Assembly: GCA_022709365.1 (NCBI GenBank)
Contig: JAKLIY010000029.1
Location: forward strand, 1-57,000
Source of the DNA: Pseudomonadota bacterium
GTDB taxonomy: Bacteria > Pseudomonadota > Gammaproteobacteria > Competibacterales > Competibacteraceae
Length of the DNA: 57,000 bases
Reading direction: 5' to 3'
Every line of letters begins with the position of its first letter. The first letter of the stretch is position 1. The position numbers were made by a program, and so were the translations under genes. The notes under the pieces were generated by a model. That model saw nothing but the letters and a program-made list of their open reading frames with translations, was not told where the DNA came from and did not search any database. Of the stretch, positions 19,501-28,258 are shown one piece after another.

Positions 19501-21528
19501 CTCAGCACGGGCGGTCAGGCCCGGCAGTTGTTTGAATGCCTCATCGGCCAGCGCCTCTTTACTGAGCAGCGCATCCAGCACAGCAGTCGCTTCGTCGAGC
19601 AGATCGGCCATTGCCGGCGATGCCGTCACAGTACCGTTAACTATCTGATTCAGAAGATTTTCGAAACACCAGGCGAAATCGCCGATCGCTGTCGCCCCGA
19701 CCACACGCCCGCTGCCTTTGAGAGTATGAAACGCCCGGCGCAGGATAGTCAGCGCCTGGCGATCCTCGAAATTTGCCCGCCAGACCACCAACTGCTCGCG
19801 AATAACCGCCAGTTCGCCGTGCGCTTCTTCGAGAAAGACCTCGACGAACTCTGCATCCATGTCTGGCGCGATGATCCGGGTAGACAGCATCGTCTCGGAC
19901 TCCGCTTCGACCGCCGGTTCACGCCGTTCTGGCGTAGCAACCGATGCAGATTCTGGCGCGGCCAGCAGGCTTTGTGGCAACGCCCGCGCCTGCGCGGCCA
20001 GAGCTGCCAAGGTCTCCAGTTCGTTCCCGCGCAGCGGCGCCGCACCCACCAGTGGCGACAGAGTCTCGACGGCAGCGGTGGTGACATCGATGATCTCCAG
20101 GTGGGCGGGTAGACTGCCCTCCAGCACCTGATTCAACAGGCTTTCGAATTCCCAGGCAAAATCGCCGATCGCCATAGCGCTGACCATGCGCCCACTACCC
20201 TTGAGGGTGTGGAACGCCCGACGGATGGCGATCAACGCCTGGCGATCAGTCAAATCGCTCCGCCAAAGGGCCAACTGCTCCCGAATGGCCGCCAATTCGC
20301 CGCGTGCTTCCTCGAGGAAAACCTCGACGAATTCTGGATCGGTATTATCCAGCCCAATCAGGTTGATCAAGCCTTCCGTACTCGTTCCGACTGTTTCCGA
20401 AGGGTCTTCAGGCCGAGGCAAGACCCAATCCGGTGCTTCGCCGGCGATTACCGTTGGCGTCTTATTAATAGATTCTTCGAGCGAAGCCTGTTGCGACATA
20501 TCCCTGACGACCACCGGCGTCTCCGCGATAGATGAATCGAGCGGCGTCAATGCAAAGTCCGGAAATTCGATATCCGCTGTCGGTACGGACTTCATCGGAG
20601 TTGGCAAGAATTGCGATGACGCAGCGCCCGGCGCATCAAACTCCGGCAAATCGGGAAGGATCAGGTTGCTCGTCAGCTCCGTGGTTGGCGGCGCGCGTAG
20701 CGGAGGTTTCGGGGTAGCTCCCAGTTCAGCAGGCAACCCGAGTAGGGTATCCAGTTGCGCCAACTGCGCTTCGGCGCTGCTCAACACCGTCGTCGCTGCC
20801 GGGACGCCATTGCCCAGTGATTCCAGCGAATAGCTCAAACCCGCCAGGACTTCGGCGCAAACGCCGCTGACCAGCACCCCGTAATGCTCTGCGCCGCCGG
20901 TGGCGAGTGCGCTAACGATCCGGCTCAGACGTTCGAGAATCTGGGTAGCGCGGTTCCAACCCCGTTCAGCAATCAACTGGCGGAGGATGGGCAAATCCTC
21001 CTGCAGGGCTTCCCAGGAAACTGCTTCTTCAGCGGCTTTCTCCACTTTCTCAGCGACGGTGCGCTGAAGCCGTTCCAAGAGATGGCGCAGGTCACGCAAA
21101 CCGGTAGAGGACTCCATCCGGTCTGGCTCGGCGGCGTCGCTCTGGCGCGCCTGACGCAAGGCCGTGGTGGTTTCCATCAGCAAGCCGGGACTTGCCTGCC
21201 GGTTGCCTGGGGACAGGTAGGTTTCCAGATAGACCGTTAGCTGTTGGGCAGCCTGCTGCAGCAATGCAGTATCCAGGAGCACGTTGCGCATGCCTTCCAG
21301 GACGGTGGCGCGCATCTCGTCCAGCAGGGCCACTGCATCCCGATGTTCCAGGACGGCCAGCGGGTTGCGAACCTGATCGATGGCATCGACCATCGCTTCC
21401 AGCGCCGCTGAATCCGCCGGCTCTTCATCGCAGGCATCCAGATTGATTTGGATCCGTCGCAAGGCCAGCAGTAAATCATCCTTGAGAAAGCCCAATGGGT
21501 TATCGGTGATGCGACGCGATGTGATCAC
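16534..21528 (-). CDS. chpA: Hybrid chemotaxis kinase ChpA/PilL with four Hpt sites, HATPase, CheW and receiver domains
   Basis: This 1664-residue CheA-type kinase controls type IV pilus twitching and, in Pseudomonas, cAMP levels. Four phosphotransfer His motifs are visible: FHTLKGSGRM (His near 441), FHTLKGSGRV (near 600), MHTLKGSSRMAG (near 775 and again near 931). The first 380 residues are helical without a recognisable His site. A dimerisation/HATPase domain follows (EHMLRNSLAHGIEAPEQRR, GRGVGMDVVNEAIRAM), then a CheW domain and a C-terminal receiver (MVIDDSITMRKVTAR, AILDIEMPRMDGFEVV, LTKPYQED). GTG at 21528 with GGAGGAG close upstream is the start. Neighbours pilJ and chpC fit. Confidence 0.94.
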   Translation of the reverse strand: MITSRRITDNPLGFLKDDLLLALRRIQINLDACDEEPADSAALEAMVDAIDQVRNPLAVLEHRDAVALLDEMRATVLEGMRNVLLDTALLQQAAQQLTVYLETYLSPGNRQASPGLLMETTTALRQARQSDAAEPDRMESSTGLRDLRHLLERLQRTVAEKVEKAAEEAVSWEALQEDLPILRQLIAERGWNRATQILERLSRIVSALATGGAEHYGVLVSGVCAEVLAGLSYSLESLGNGVPAATTVLSSAEAQLAQLDTLLGLPAELGATPKPPLRAPPTTELTSNLILPDLPEFDAPGAASSQFLPTPMKSVPTADIEFPDFALTPLDSSIAETPVVVRDMSQQASLEESINKTPTVIAGEAPDWVLPRPEDPSETVGTSTEGLINLIGLDNTDPEFVEVFLEEARGELAAIREQLALWRSDLTDRQALIAIRRAFHTLKGSGRMVSAMAIGDFAWEFESLLNQVLEGSLPAHLEIIDVTTAAVETLSPLVGAAPLRGNELETLAALAAQARALPQSLLAAPESASVATPERREPAVEAESETMLSTRIIAPDMDAEFVEVFLEEAHGELAVIREQLVVWRANFEDRQALTILRRAFHTLKGSGRVVGATAIGDFAWCFENLLNQIVNGTVTASPAMADLLDEATAVLDALLSKEALADEAFKQLPGLTARAEALSQAVPAATPPLVEALEAEASIKSVAIEVPPPEALPVEGVTPVKTAIPEPVMALAIDVELAQVFQYEAAEILDASDAILQRLGAEPGHTGLLNDLRRGMHTLKGSSRMAGIMTVGDLAHAAESVLDALGKGLGQATPVVLDTLQHALDRLNQMLAEAASGVNPAAATELIHDLHRLADTVTTGEQPDARPVGVLEPAAAVVEPVSFRAMTELDQELVQVFQIEAGEILDSSDTILQQLRGQPDSVELLNDLRREMHTLKGSSRMAGFMTVGDVAHAAEAVLDALGKGVLKMSALVLDQVQSAMDGLHQMLAGILSGVQPVTRPELINALHDVLSSQSAERLKPAAPAPVALTAPMAILAARRPAEPPAAAPTDAIRVSAALLNTLVNQMGESSIFRARIDQGISAMGNNLNDLEQTITRLRRQVTHLATQAEARIQSRQDQGTKAHQQEFDPLELDRFTELQQVSRSLMEIADDLGNVGNTLGEHAREITTLLDQQGKVNKEIQQGLMRTGMVRFGSVIPRLRRVVRQASQDLGKRAELLVGGEEAEVDRTVLESMLAPLEHMLRNSLAHGIEAPEQRRTAGKPEIGTIALSLRREGAELVLELNDDGAGLNFAAIRTKGEEKGLLLPGQPATPEELIALLLRPGFSTAVTVTQVSGRGVGMDVVNEAIRAMRGALLIQTDPGQGTRFIIRLPFSLAVTQALLVQAGEGVFAIPLLSIEVVTRLKESEFQAYLTGEPVQHPYSDRHYPVHNLGILVSSEHVLPFEEVKDRRPPTLLFRSAEASAALQVEAVMGNQEIIVKPISPQFNGVPGISGATVLGDGRVVVVLELAALVRNIGSQRQKQMESRALRAARQEARQEKFTIMVIDDSITMRKVTARILERHNIHAITAKDGLDAVAMLQTQVPDLAILDIEMPRMDGFEVVAHVRNQSNLRHLPIIMVTSRSGEKHRERAMSLGVNDYLTKPYQEDQLMESIRNILGERALDLMT

Positions 21529-21608
21529 GCTATCTCCTCCCCGCGAAAAAACCGTCCAGTCCGTTGTTACCTGAAATGCACTGGTGAAATCCAGTCACGT
21601 CAGCATGC

Positions 21609-23654
21609 TCAATCAGGCAGCCGAAAGCCCGCTACCGACTGACGCAGTTCCTGCGCCAACTGATTCAGCTTGCCAATGGCCGAGGCGGTGGCCACGCTGC
21701 TCTCGGCGGTTTGGCCGGTGATTTCGTTGATGGAGATCATGGCGCTCGACACCCGCGAGGCCATTTCGGACACCTGGCCGGCGGATTTGGAAATCTCGTC
21801 GATCAGTTCAGCCAGTCTGGCGGACACTTTTTCGATCTCTTCTAGCGCTTCGCCGGCCTTTTCCGCCAGCCCAGCGCCGCCGACCACTTCGCCGGTGCTT
21901 TTTTCCATGGAGATGACCGCTTCGTTCGTGTCGGCCTGAATCGTCTTCACCAGAGTTTCGATACGCTTGGTGGCGTTGCTGGAGCGCTCCGCCAACCGCT
22001 GCACTTCGTCGGCGACCACTGCAAAGCCGCGCCCGGCCTCGCCAGCCGCCGAGGCTTGAATGGCGGCGTTGAGCGCCAGGATGTTGGTCTGGTCAGCAAT
22101 GTCGTTGATGAGCGCCACGATGTCGCCGATTTCCTGTGAGGATTCACCCAGCCGCTTGATGCGTTTGGAGGTGTCCTGAATATGCTCGCGGATGGCGTTC
22201 ATGCCGTGGATGGTGCGCCGCACCCGGTCGCCGCCCTCGTGAGCGATGCCCACGGATTTTTCCGCCACCTCGGCGGAAGCCGCAGTTTTGGAGGACACCT
22301 CGTCCATGGACTGCGCCATTTGCATGACCGTGGCGCTGGCGTTTTCGATCTGCCGGGCCTGAATCTCGCTGGATTTGGCCAACCGGTCGGCGATAGCGCT
22401 GGTTTCCTGCACCGCGGCAGCGACCAGCCCGGAGGTACTATTGATGGTCGACACCAGGTCGCGCAGGGCCTCGATGGCGTAATTGACCGAGTCAGCGATG
22501 GCACCAGTGATGTCCTCGGTGACGCTGGCTTGAACGGTCAAATCGCCCTCAGCCAAGTTGCCCAGTTCATCCAGCAATCGCAGGATCGCGTCCTGGTTGC
22601 GGCGGTTCTGCTCTTCAGTTTCCTGCTTGCGTTGTTCGGCATCGACCAACTGCCGGCGGCTTTCGCGGTTCTGCACATACAGCAGCGTGAGCAGCAGAAA
22701 TAGGGCGATGATCCCGAGAAAATAAGCGATCGGATAGCTGAGCGGGACGCCAAGCAGATGAACCTGGCGGCTTTGCGTCGTATAGGCCTCCAGCAGTCGG
22801 GTGGCTGCTTCCAGCAGGGCATCGCCCTTGTCAGCGACACCCTGCGCAGCGTTTTGCACCTTGACCAGTTCAGGCGCTTTCTCGACGATACGGGCGGTTT
22901 CGGCCTCCAGGGATTTGAACAGGTCGGCGAGATCGGTCAGCTTGCTGGCGCTATCGGGGAGGGTTACGCGGGTATCGCCCTCCCGCATCCCTTTGAGCAC
23001 CCGGCCAAACAGGTTGACGCTGCGGCTAAACCGGTCGGCCGCCACTGCGGCGCTCAGGCCGCCCTCGGTCAACATCCGCTTGAGATCGCTGACGATTTGC
23101 TCACCCAATTGCAGTTGCTTGGTAGCCAGGTACACCTGCCGGGCATCGCCTCGGTTGTTGGACAGGCTCTTGGCGATATCATCAGACAGTCCGTTTATCC
23201 GCGTCAGCGAGTCTTCCAGCAGTGGCACGAAGTTGTTGGTCGACACCACCGGTTCACGCCCAGCTAGAATGATATCGATTTCGCCCCGAACCGGCTTCCA
23301 GAGGTTGTCCAGTTCATCCAGGGCTGGCAAGATTGCGGGTGCCGTCGGCGGCAGGGCGGCAACGCCGTTACGCTGATCTTTCAAAATCTGCTCGAAGCGG
23401 TCGCGGGTGTTCTTGAGCCGGGCAAAGGCGCTTTCCTTGCCGCGCGCCGCTTCGAGAGCTTCCGTCACTGCAGCGCGCGACAGCAAGCGCTGTTCGCTGG
23501 TCAGATTGAACTGGGCTTCGCTCCGTTCGTTCTGTTGCGCCAGCAGGATGAAAATGACGCCCATCAGCACGATAAACAACACTAGAGCGCTGAGTAGACT
23601 CAGATAAGTGACAGAAAAGCTTTTTAACGCTGAATGATTTCGCGAGTTACGCAT
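21609..23654 (-). CDS. pilJ: Methyl-accepting chemoreceptor PilJ
   Basis: The 681-residue protein has an N-terminal transmembrane helix ([21 protein letters not shown]). A long periplasmic region with PilJ-type helical repeats at about 45-300 precedes a second helix ([20 protein letters not shown]). The cytoplasmic signalling domain has the receptor tip [21 protein letters not shown] followed by [15 protein letters not shown]. Length is nearly that of Pseudomonas PilJ. It lies between the PilI-like and ChpA-like genes and should be the input receptor for the pilus pathway. The start is ATG 23654; only a weak GAGAA site precedes it. Confidence 0.94.
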   Translation of the reverse strand: MRNSRNHSALKSFSVTYLSLLSALVLFIVLMGVIFILLAQQNERSEAQFNLTSEQRLLSRAAVTEALEAARGKESAFARLKNTRDRFEQILKDQRNGVAALPPTAPAILPALDELDNLWKPVRGEIDIILAGREPVVSTNNFVPLLEDSLTRINGLSDDIAKSLSNNRGDARQVYLATKQLQLGEQIVSDLKRMLTEGGLSAAVAADRFSRSVNLFGRVLKGMREGDTRVTLPDSASKLTDLADLFKSLEAETARIVEKAPELVKVQNAAQGVADKGDALLEAATRLLEAYTTQSRQVHLLGVPLSYPIAYFLGIIALFLLLTLLYVQNRESRRQLVDAEQRKQETEEQNRRNQDAILRLLDELGNLAEGDLTVQASVTEDITGAIADSVNYAIEALRDLVSTINSTSGLVAAAVQETSAIADRLAKSSEIQARQIENASATVMQMAQSMDEVSSKTAASAEVAEKSVGIAHEGGDRVRRTIHGMNAIREHIQDTSKRIKRLGESSQEIGDIVALINDIADQTNILALNAAIQASAAGEAGRGFAVVADEVQRLAERSSNATKRIETLVKTIQADTNEAVISMEKSTGEVVGGAGLAEKAGEALEEIEKVSARLAELIDEISKSAGQVSEMASRVSSAMISINEITGQTAESSVATASAIGKLNQLAQELRQSVAGFRLPD

Positions 23655-23740
23655 TGTTATTTCTCATCACACAAAATTCCATGGCCCTACCCGTGCGTCC
23701 GACAGAAACTCCGAAAGGAACCGGTTCTCACCGTTGTTGC

Positions 23741-24319
23741 TTAGTTAGCGGCATTCAAAAATCGACTATCTGTCAATAACTTGCCAGCATTGAACGCCAA
23801 CCAGTGCAGGTTTTCGTTTAGAAACGCCTCAATCACATAGGGGCGCAGGTTCGCCTCCAGCTCGTCCAGTGAGGGCAATCGATGTTGTGGTCCGAAGTGT
23901 CTCATACCAATGATTTCATCCACCAGCAGGCCGTAGTCCCATTCACCGGAGCGCAACACGACGATCTGGCTGCCGGGCAGTCGCGTGGTGGGCCGGTCGA
24001 TCAGAAAATCCCGCAAATCCGAAACCGAGATCACCTTGCCGCGCAGATTAGCGATACCCAGCAGCCAGCGCTTGACCCCAGGCACTCGGGTAATAATGCG
24101 CGGCACCGGGATGATCTCGGCCACATCATCCATGGAGAATAGCAGGTTCCAACCGGCGAGGCGTAACGCCAGCCTGCCGCGAATCTCCGAAAGCTGCGCA
24201 CCAGTTTCCTTGACCGGTGTCCGTTCGCGGCTGCGCTGGTCGAGCCGCAGCAACACATCGAAGGGATGCGACGGCGGAGACGCTTGGGAGGGGGGTATTG
24301 CCGCATCTGCCACAATCAC
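23741..24319 (-). CDS. pilI: CheW-like coupling protein PilI
   Basis: The 192-residue protein carries a CheW domain after a short Pro-rich head: LALRLAGWNLLFSMDDVAEII, GVKRWLLGIANLRGKVISVSD, QIVVLRSGEWDYGLLVDEIIG and NENLHWLAFNAGKLL. It couples the PilJ receptor to the ChpA/PilL kinase at the membrane. The start is GTG at 24319 or the second GTG at 24313; AGAGGA lies just upstream and spaces better with 24313. It heads the minus-strand cluster and is divergent from gshB. The response regulators PilG and PilH that usually precede pilI are absent here. Confidence 0.9.
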   Translation of the reverse strand: MIVADAAIPPSQASPPSHPFDVLLRLDQRSRERTPVKETGAQLSEIRGRLALRLAGWNLLFSMDDVAEIIPVPRIITRVPGVKRWLLGIANLRGKVISVSDLRDFLIDRPTTRLPGSQIVVLRSGEWDYGLLVDEIIGMRHFGPQHRLPSLDELEANLRPYVIEAFLNENLHWLAFNAGKLLTDSRFLNAAN

Positions 24320-24562
24320 TGTCCTCTGGAGACGGGATTCAGAATCTGTCGCTTCGTACCAAATCCGGAGGGGATTTGATGCTCTCGCTGGCCGATTTTA
24401 TCAGCACCGCGCTGGGCTGCGACGGAAGATTGGTTTTTTTAGCATGATATTTAGCATACTACTCATCACAACGCCACGACAGAACCGGGAATCTTTGTAT
24501 GCAGAGGCGGTACAAACATTCAAGTCGTTGATAGGTTCAGACTCGCGCAACCTGACGGACAG

Positions 24563-25519
24563 ATGACCATGACGCTCAAAATCGGCGTAGTGATGGATCC
24601 CATCGCCACGATCACTATCAAGAAGGACACCACGTTCGCCATGCTGCTGGCCGCACAAGCGCGCGGCTGGGCGCTGCATTATTTTGAACAGGCCGACCTT
24701 TACGCTCGTGGCAGCAAGGCGTTCGGGCGCTCCCGAAAGTTGAGCGTTCGAGACGATAAGAGTGGCTGGTTTGCGTTCCACGGCGAACAGGAGCTGTCCC
24801 TGGCGGAACTGGATGTCATCCTGATGCGCAAGGATCCGCCCTTCGATATGGAGTACATCTATACCACCTATTTGCTGGAATTGGCCGAGCAAAGCGGCGT
24901 CCTGGTGGTGAATAAACCCCGCAGCCTGCGCGACGCCAATGAAAAGCTGTTCGCACTGCATTTTCCCCAGTGTGGTCCCCCGACCCTGGTGAGTCGGGAA
25001 CCGGCGCGACTCAAAGCATTCCTGGGTGAACAGACCGATATGGTGGTCAAGCCGCTGGATGGCATGGGTGGGGCGTCGGTGTTCCGGCTGCGGGAAGATG
25101 ATCCCAATCTGAACGTGATTCTGGAGACGCTGACCGGGCATGGCCGGCGGTTGACCATGGCGCAGCGCTACATTCCGGAGATCGTGGCCGGCGACAAGCG
25201 CATTTTGCTGATTGATGGCGAGCCGATTCCCTATGCGTTGGCGCGAATTCCGCAGGCGGGGGAGACGCGAGCCAATCTGGCGGCGGGCGGGCGCGGCGAA
25301 GGCATTCCGCTGAACGCACGCGATCGCTGGATTTGCGAGCAGGTAGCGCCGACGCTGCGGGAGATGGGATTGCTGTTTGTCGGACTGGATGTAATCGGTG
25401 ATTATTTGACCGAGATCAACGTCACCAGCCCGACCTGCGCCCGGGAATTGGATGCGCAGTTTGGGTTGAATATCGGCGATGACTTGATGGCAGCCATTGA
25501 ACGGCAGTTACAACGCTGA
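24563..25519 (+). CDS. gshB: Glutathione synthetase
   Basis: GshB joins gamma-glutamylcysteine and glycine with ATP. The 318-residue protein shows LKIGVVMDPIATITIKKDTTFAML, ELDVILMRKDPPFDMEYIYTT and RDANEKLFALHF. Its ATP-grasp core (about 125-310) carries DMVVKPLDGMGGASVFRL, GDKRILLIDGEPIPYALARIP and GLDVIGDYLTEINVTSPT. Length is standard. Starts at 24563 and 24569 are nearly equivalent. The 243-base region upstream, shared with the divergent pilI, holds both promoters; I see no confident site. Pseudomonas also has gshB between a pil chemosensory cluster and a TonB-like gene. Confidence 0.96.
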   Translation: MTMTLKIGVVMDPIATITIKKDTTFAMLLAAQARGWALHYFEQADLYARGSKAFGRSRKLSVRDDKSGWFAFHGEQELSLAELDVILMRKDPPFDMEYIYTTYLLELAEQSGVLVVNKPRSLRDANEKLFALHFPQCGPPTLVSREPARLKAFLGEQTDMVVKPLDGMGGASVFRLREDDPNLNVILETLTGHGRRLTMAQRYIPEIVAGDKRILLIDGEPIPYALARIPQAGETRANLAAGGRGEGIPLNARDRWICEQVAPTLREMGLLFVGLDVIGDYLTEINVTSPTCARELDAQFGLNIGDDLMAAIERQLQR

Positions 25520-25535
25520 CTGGCGTCAGGCCGGT

Positions 25536-26549
25536 ATGAGGGCGTTTCGCCACGCTCCCGATCAAGGTCGGCTGGCGTTGGCGTTGTTGCTGGCGTTCGG
25601 CTTGCACGCCGCGCTGTTGTTCGGCGTCTCGGCGGACTGGCGGCGATCATTCCCGCAGGCCACGCTGCCGTCGTTCGAGATGCGACTGGCGAGGTTGGAA
25701 CCCGCACTGATGGCGCCGCCGGCAGAACCGGTGTTGATGGAATGGCTTCCGCCTGCGCCGCCCAAGCCAGCCTTGCCGGAAACGACTGTTGTGGAAGCGG
25801 CGCCGAAACCACGACCTAAGCCGGTCGCCGCCCCAACACCGAAACCACAGCCTAAGCCGGTCGTCACGCCAACGCCGAAACCACAGCCGACGCCAATTGC
25901 CAAACCGGCCCCAAAATCCCCCCCGGCGGTTAAATCCATACCAAAGCCGGCGACTCCGTCGATGTCCAAGCCGATGTCGAGGCCCCAGCCACGCACGGAT
26001 GACCTGTCGTTGCCGAAACCGGCGGCGCCGATCAAACCAGCAGCGGCGCCAGTTGCCCGCCGTTCGCAAAATGCCGAACGAAGTCGTAGCTCCGCCCGGG
26101 TCGCACCGGCGCGCGGCCCGTTGGACAGCACCGCCCTGCTCGACCAGATCGCCAGCCTGGAAACCGAGCAACAGCGTAAGGAATCGGTTGGCGTGCGTGT
26201 CCAGCGAGTCAGCAGGACTGATACCCGCTCAGCAGCAGGGTTCTACGCCGCTGGCTGGGAGCGCAAGATCATACGGGTGGGGGAAATGAATTTTCCGGAC
26301 GTTGCCCGGCGGTTGAATACGAGCGCCGGGCCATCGCTGGAGGTAGCGATCCACGCCGATGGTCGTTTGCAGGCGGTGCGAGTGATTCGTTCTTCAGGTA
26401 ATGAGGAACTTGACCGAGCGGCCCAGCGGATTGTGGAATTGGCTGCACCTTATTCGCCGTTTCCGCCCGAATTGCGCCAGGAAATCGATTTGTTGCGGAT
26501 CGAAGCACCCTGGCGTTTTGACCCCGGTGGCCGAATCCGGGCGCGTTGA
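25536..26549 (+). CDS. TonB-family energy transducer
   Basis: The protein (337 residues from ATG 25536) has an N-terminal transmembrane helix (LALALLLAFGLHAALLFGV). A long periplasmic Pro-Lys linker of repeated PKPQPKPV-type units (about residues 65-165) follows. The C-terminal TonB domain (about 250-337) includes YAAGWERKIIRVGEMNFPDVA and VAIHADGRLQAVRVIRSSGNEELDRAA. It would couple proton motive force to outer-membrane transporters, or serve the pilus or envelope as the homologue beside gshB may do. No exbB/exbD lie nearby. An upstream TTG at 25497 would overlap gshB and is less likely. Confidence 0.87.
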   Translation: MRAFRHAPDQGRLALALLLAFGLHAALLFGVSADWRRSFPQATLPSFEMRLARLEPALMAPPAEPVLMEWLPPAPPKPALPETTVVEAAPKPRPKPVAAPTPKPQPKPVVTPTPKPQPTPIAKPAPKSPPAVKSIPKPATPSMSKPMSRPQPRTDDLSLPKPAAPIKPAAAPVARRSQNAERSRSSARVAPARGPLDSTALLDQIASLETEQQRKESVGVRVQRVSRTDTRSAAGFYAAGWERKIIRVGEMNFPDVARRLNTSAGPSLEVAIHADGRLQAVRVIRSSGNEELDRAAQRIVELAAPYSPFPPELRQEIDLLRIEAPWRFDPGGRIRAR

Positions 26550-26575
26550 AGGTTATGACCGAGCTGCTTGGTGGG

Positions 26576-26652
26576 TGGTGCCCCGAACAGGAATTGAACC
26601 TGTGACCTCACCCTTAGGAGGGGTGCGCTCTATCCAACTGAGCTACCGGGGC
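26576..26652 (-). tRNA. tRNA-Arg (anticodon CCT)
   Basis: On the minus strand the 77-base cloverleaf reads acceptor GCCCCGG/TCGGGGC, D arm GCTC...GAGC, anticodon stem CACCC/GGGTG with loop CTCCTAA (anticodon CCT), and T arm ACAGG-TTCAATT-CCTGT. An encoded CCA end occupies 26576-26578. It decodes AGG codons. It sits alone between the TonB-like gene and the NRDE gene. No integrase or duplicated 3' end was seen next to it, so there is no sign that it serves as an attachment site here. Confidence 0.97.
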
Positions 26653-26712
26653 CAGGAAAGCGGACAAGGCCAAGAATAGCCGATCCGGCTTGACTCAAAC
26701 AAGCGGAACTGC

Positions 26713-27480
26713 TCACGTTGACCGGGCCGGCCAGTTCAACTGAAACTCACGGCGGCTGGCGTCAGACCAGGTCGTTTCAGCCATACAGGCGTTGCCGCCG
26801 CTATCCACCAGCAACGCTGTCGATGAGCGAGTGCCATAGCCCGGCGCGTCGATAAAGATCGCTGACAGCCACCGTTCCCACTCCAGTGGCACGCCGGTTT
26901 GTGGCAGTTCCGCATCCGGAGCCAAGGTGCGATCTGTCAGTATTTGCAACAGATCATCCGGGGCCGGGTCGCGCCGTCGTTCCAGCAAACGGTGCAGCAT
27001 TGCCAGACCTCGTTTTAGTTTCGGCCAGGGCGTATCCAGCAAGTGATTGCTGAGACCATAGAATCCCGGCGGCAGCGCCCGGGGTTCGTCGGCGCGATTG
27101 GAGTAGTAATACAGGCCGGTTTCATCGCCCAGCAACAGATTGAAGCTGTTATAGCGATCAGCGGTCGCCCGCAACCGCTCCAGCGCATCGCCGGCCGACT
27201 GCTCCCCTTGCAGATAACCGCTGACCAGGTGGCCTCGCGAAGGCGCATCCGATTTCACCCGGCAGGGATCGCGGTAATTAGTGATGGCCGCGAAACGCCC
27301 GGTGCGAGTGATCCCCATCCAAGTGCCGCCTTCCTGAAGATCACGCCCTGCTAACAGATCTGGCGCATCCTCCCAGAACGCCAACGGCGCCGTGGGTCGG
27401 TCATGGAATTCATCACGATTGGCGGCGACGAGCAGCTCGTATCCAGGATGACAACGATAGGCCATTAGAACCAGGCACAT
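26713..27480 (-). CDS. NRDE family protein (Ntn-hydrolase-like)
   Basis: The 255-residue protein begins MCLVLMAYRCHPGYELLVAAN followed by RDEFHDRPTAPL, the Asn-Arg-Asp-Glu signature of the family (TANGO2/T10). Cys2 is the conserved candidate nucleophile. GRDLQEGGTWMGITRTGRFAA, ITNYRD and SRGHLVSGYL follow as expected. The molecular function is unproven; eukaryotic TANGO2 has been linked to lipid or haem handling. ATG 27480 with GAGAGG ten bases upstream is preferred over 27498. It starts 14 bases after the stop of a FixJ-like regulator gene and is probably co-transcribed. Confidence 0.88.
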   Translation of the reverse strand: MCLVLMAYRCHPGYELLVAANRDEFHDRPTAPLAFWEDAPDLLAGRDLQEGGTWMGITRTGRFAAITNYRDPCRVKSDAPSRGHLVSGYLQGEQSAGDALERLRATADRYNSFNLLLGDETGLYYYSNRADEPRALPPGFYGLSNHLLDTPWPKLKRGLAMLHRLLERRRDPAPDDLLQILTDRTLAPDAELPQTGVPLEWERWLSAIFIDAPGYGTRSSTALLVDSGGNACMAETTWSDASRREFQLNWPARST

Positions 27481-27494
27481 GTTGATAAAACCTC

Positions 27495-28133
27495 TCACTC
27501 GTCTCCGTCATAAAGCTTGAGAATGCCCAAGGCCATTGCCATTCGGATCAGTTGTGACAGGGTACGGGCGCCCATCTTCTGCATGACCTTGGCCCGGTGA
27601 ACTTCTACGGTCTTGTGGCTCAATGCCAGTCGATCCGCAATCTCCCGGTTGGACAAGCCCTCGGCGACCCGCTGCAAAATATCTTGCTCGCGCGGGGTCA
27701 AGGTCGAGAACCGACCCAGCAACGCCTGCCGCCATGCCCGAGTGCGCCGCCGGACCCGATCCTCGGCCACGGCATGATGGACACAGTCCAACAGCAACTG
27801 CTCGTTCACCGGTTTTTCCAAAAAATCCATTGCTCCCTGCTTCATGGCGGCGACTGCCGTCGCCACATCGCTGCGATAGGTCATCACGATAACCGGCAAA
27901 TCGACACCTTGAGCGCGCAAATCTTCCTGGATACTGGATTTGGTAGACCCTGGAATCCGGAGATCGAGCAGCATACAGGCCGGACGCTCTGGCTGATAGG
28001 CGATCAGGAACGCTTCCACCTCAGCAGAGGCCCAAGTGGATAAGCCGACCGACTCCACTAACCTGCGCAGCGCGTCGCGCAACGCGGCGTCCGGGTCCAA
28101 AATATAGATGATGGCCGTATCACAATGACTCAA
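27495..28133 (-). CDS. Orphan FixJ/NarL-type response regulator
   Basis: An N-terminal receiver (AIIYILDPDAALRDALRRLVE; phosphoacceptor in MLLDLRIPGS; MTYRSD; FLEKPVN) is joined to a LuxR-type DNA-binding domain (FSTLTPREQDILQRVAEGLSN followed by REIADRLALSHKTVEVH). The acidic pocket reads DPD rather than DDD, but the phosphorylation Asp, Thr and Lys are present. No ATG exists: candidates are TTG at 28133, matching the usual FixJ start, and TTG at 28196, which adds 21 residues of no family resemblance. No ribosome site is clear. No histidine kinase is adjacent, so its partner is unknown. Confidence 0.85.
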   Translation of the reverse strand: MSHCDTAIIYILDPDAALRDALRRLVESVGLSTWASAEVEAFLIAYQPERPACMLLDLRIPGSTKSSIQEDLRAQGVDLPVIVMTYRSDVATAVAAMKQGAMDFLEKPVNEQLLLDCVHHAVAEDRVRRRTRAWRQALLGRFSTLTPREQDILQRVAEGLSNREIADRLALSHKTVEVHRAKVMQKMGARTLSQLIRMAMALGILKLYDGDE

Positions 28134-28258
28134 ATTAGTTGACTCACAGTAGTCGACACACTCAGGAGAAGAGCACGGGAGTATAAAACATCCCAATCAG
28201 CGCCGGAGGAGTTCGATACAATTAATCGCAACCTTGTCCATCCTGGAGAATTCAAACC

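Noticed and set aside
25790..26000. Pro-Lys repeat tract as a possible mobile or satellite repeat
   Set aside because: It is the expected flexible linker of a TonB protein, in frame and codon-degenerate.
26576..26652. tRNA-Arg as an integration site
   Set aside because: No integrase, no duplicated tRNA 3' end and only housekeeping genes on both sides.
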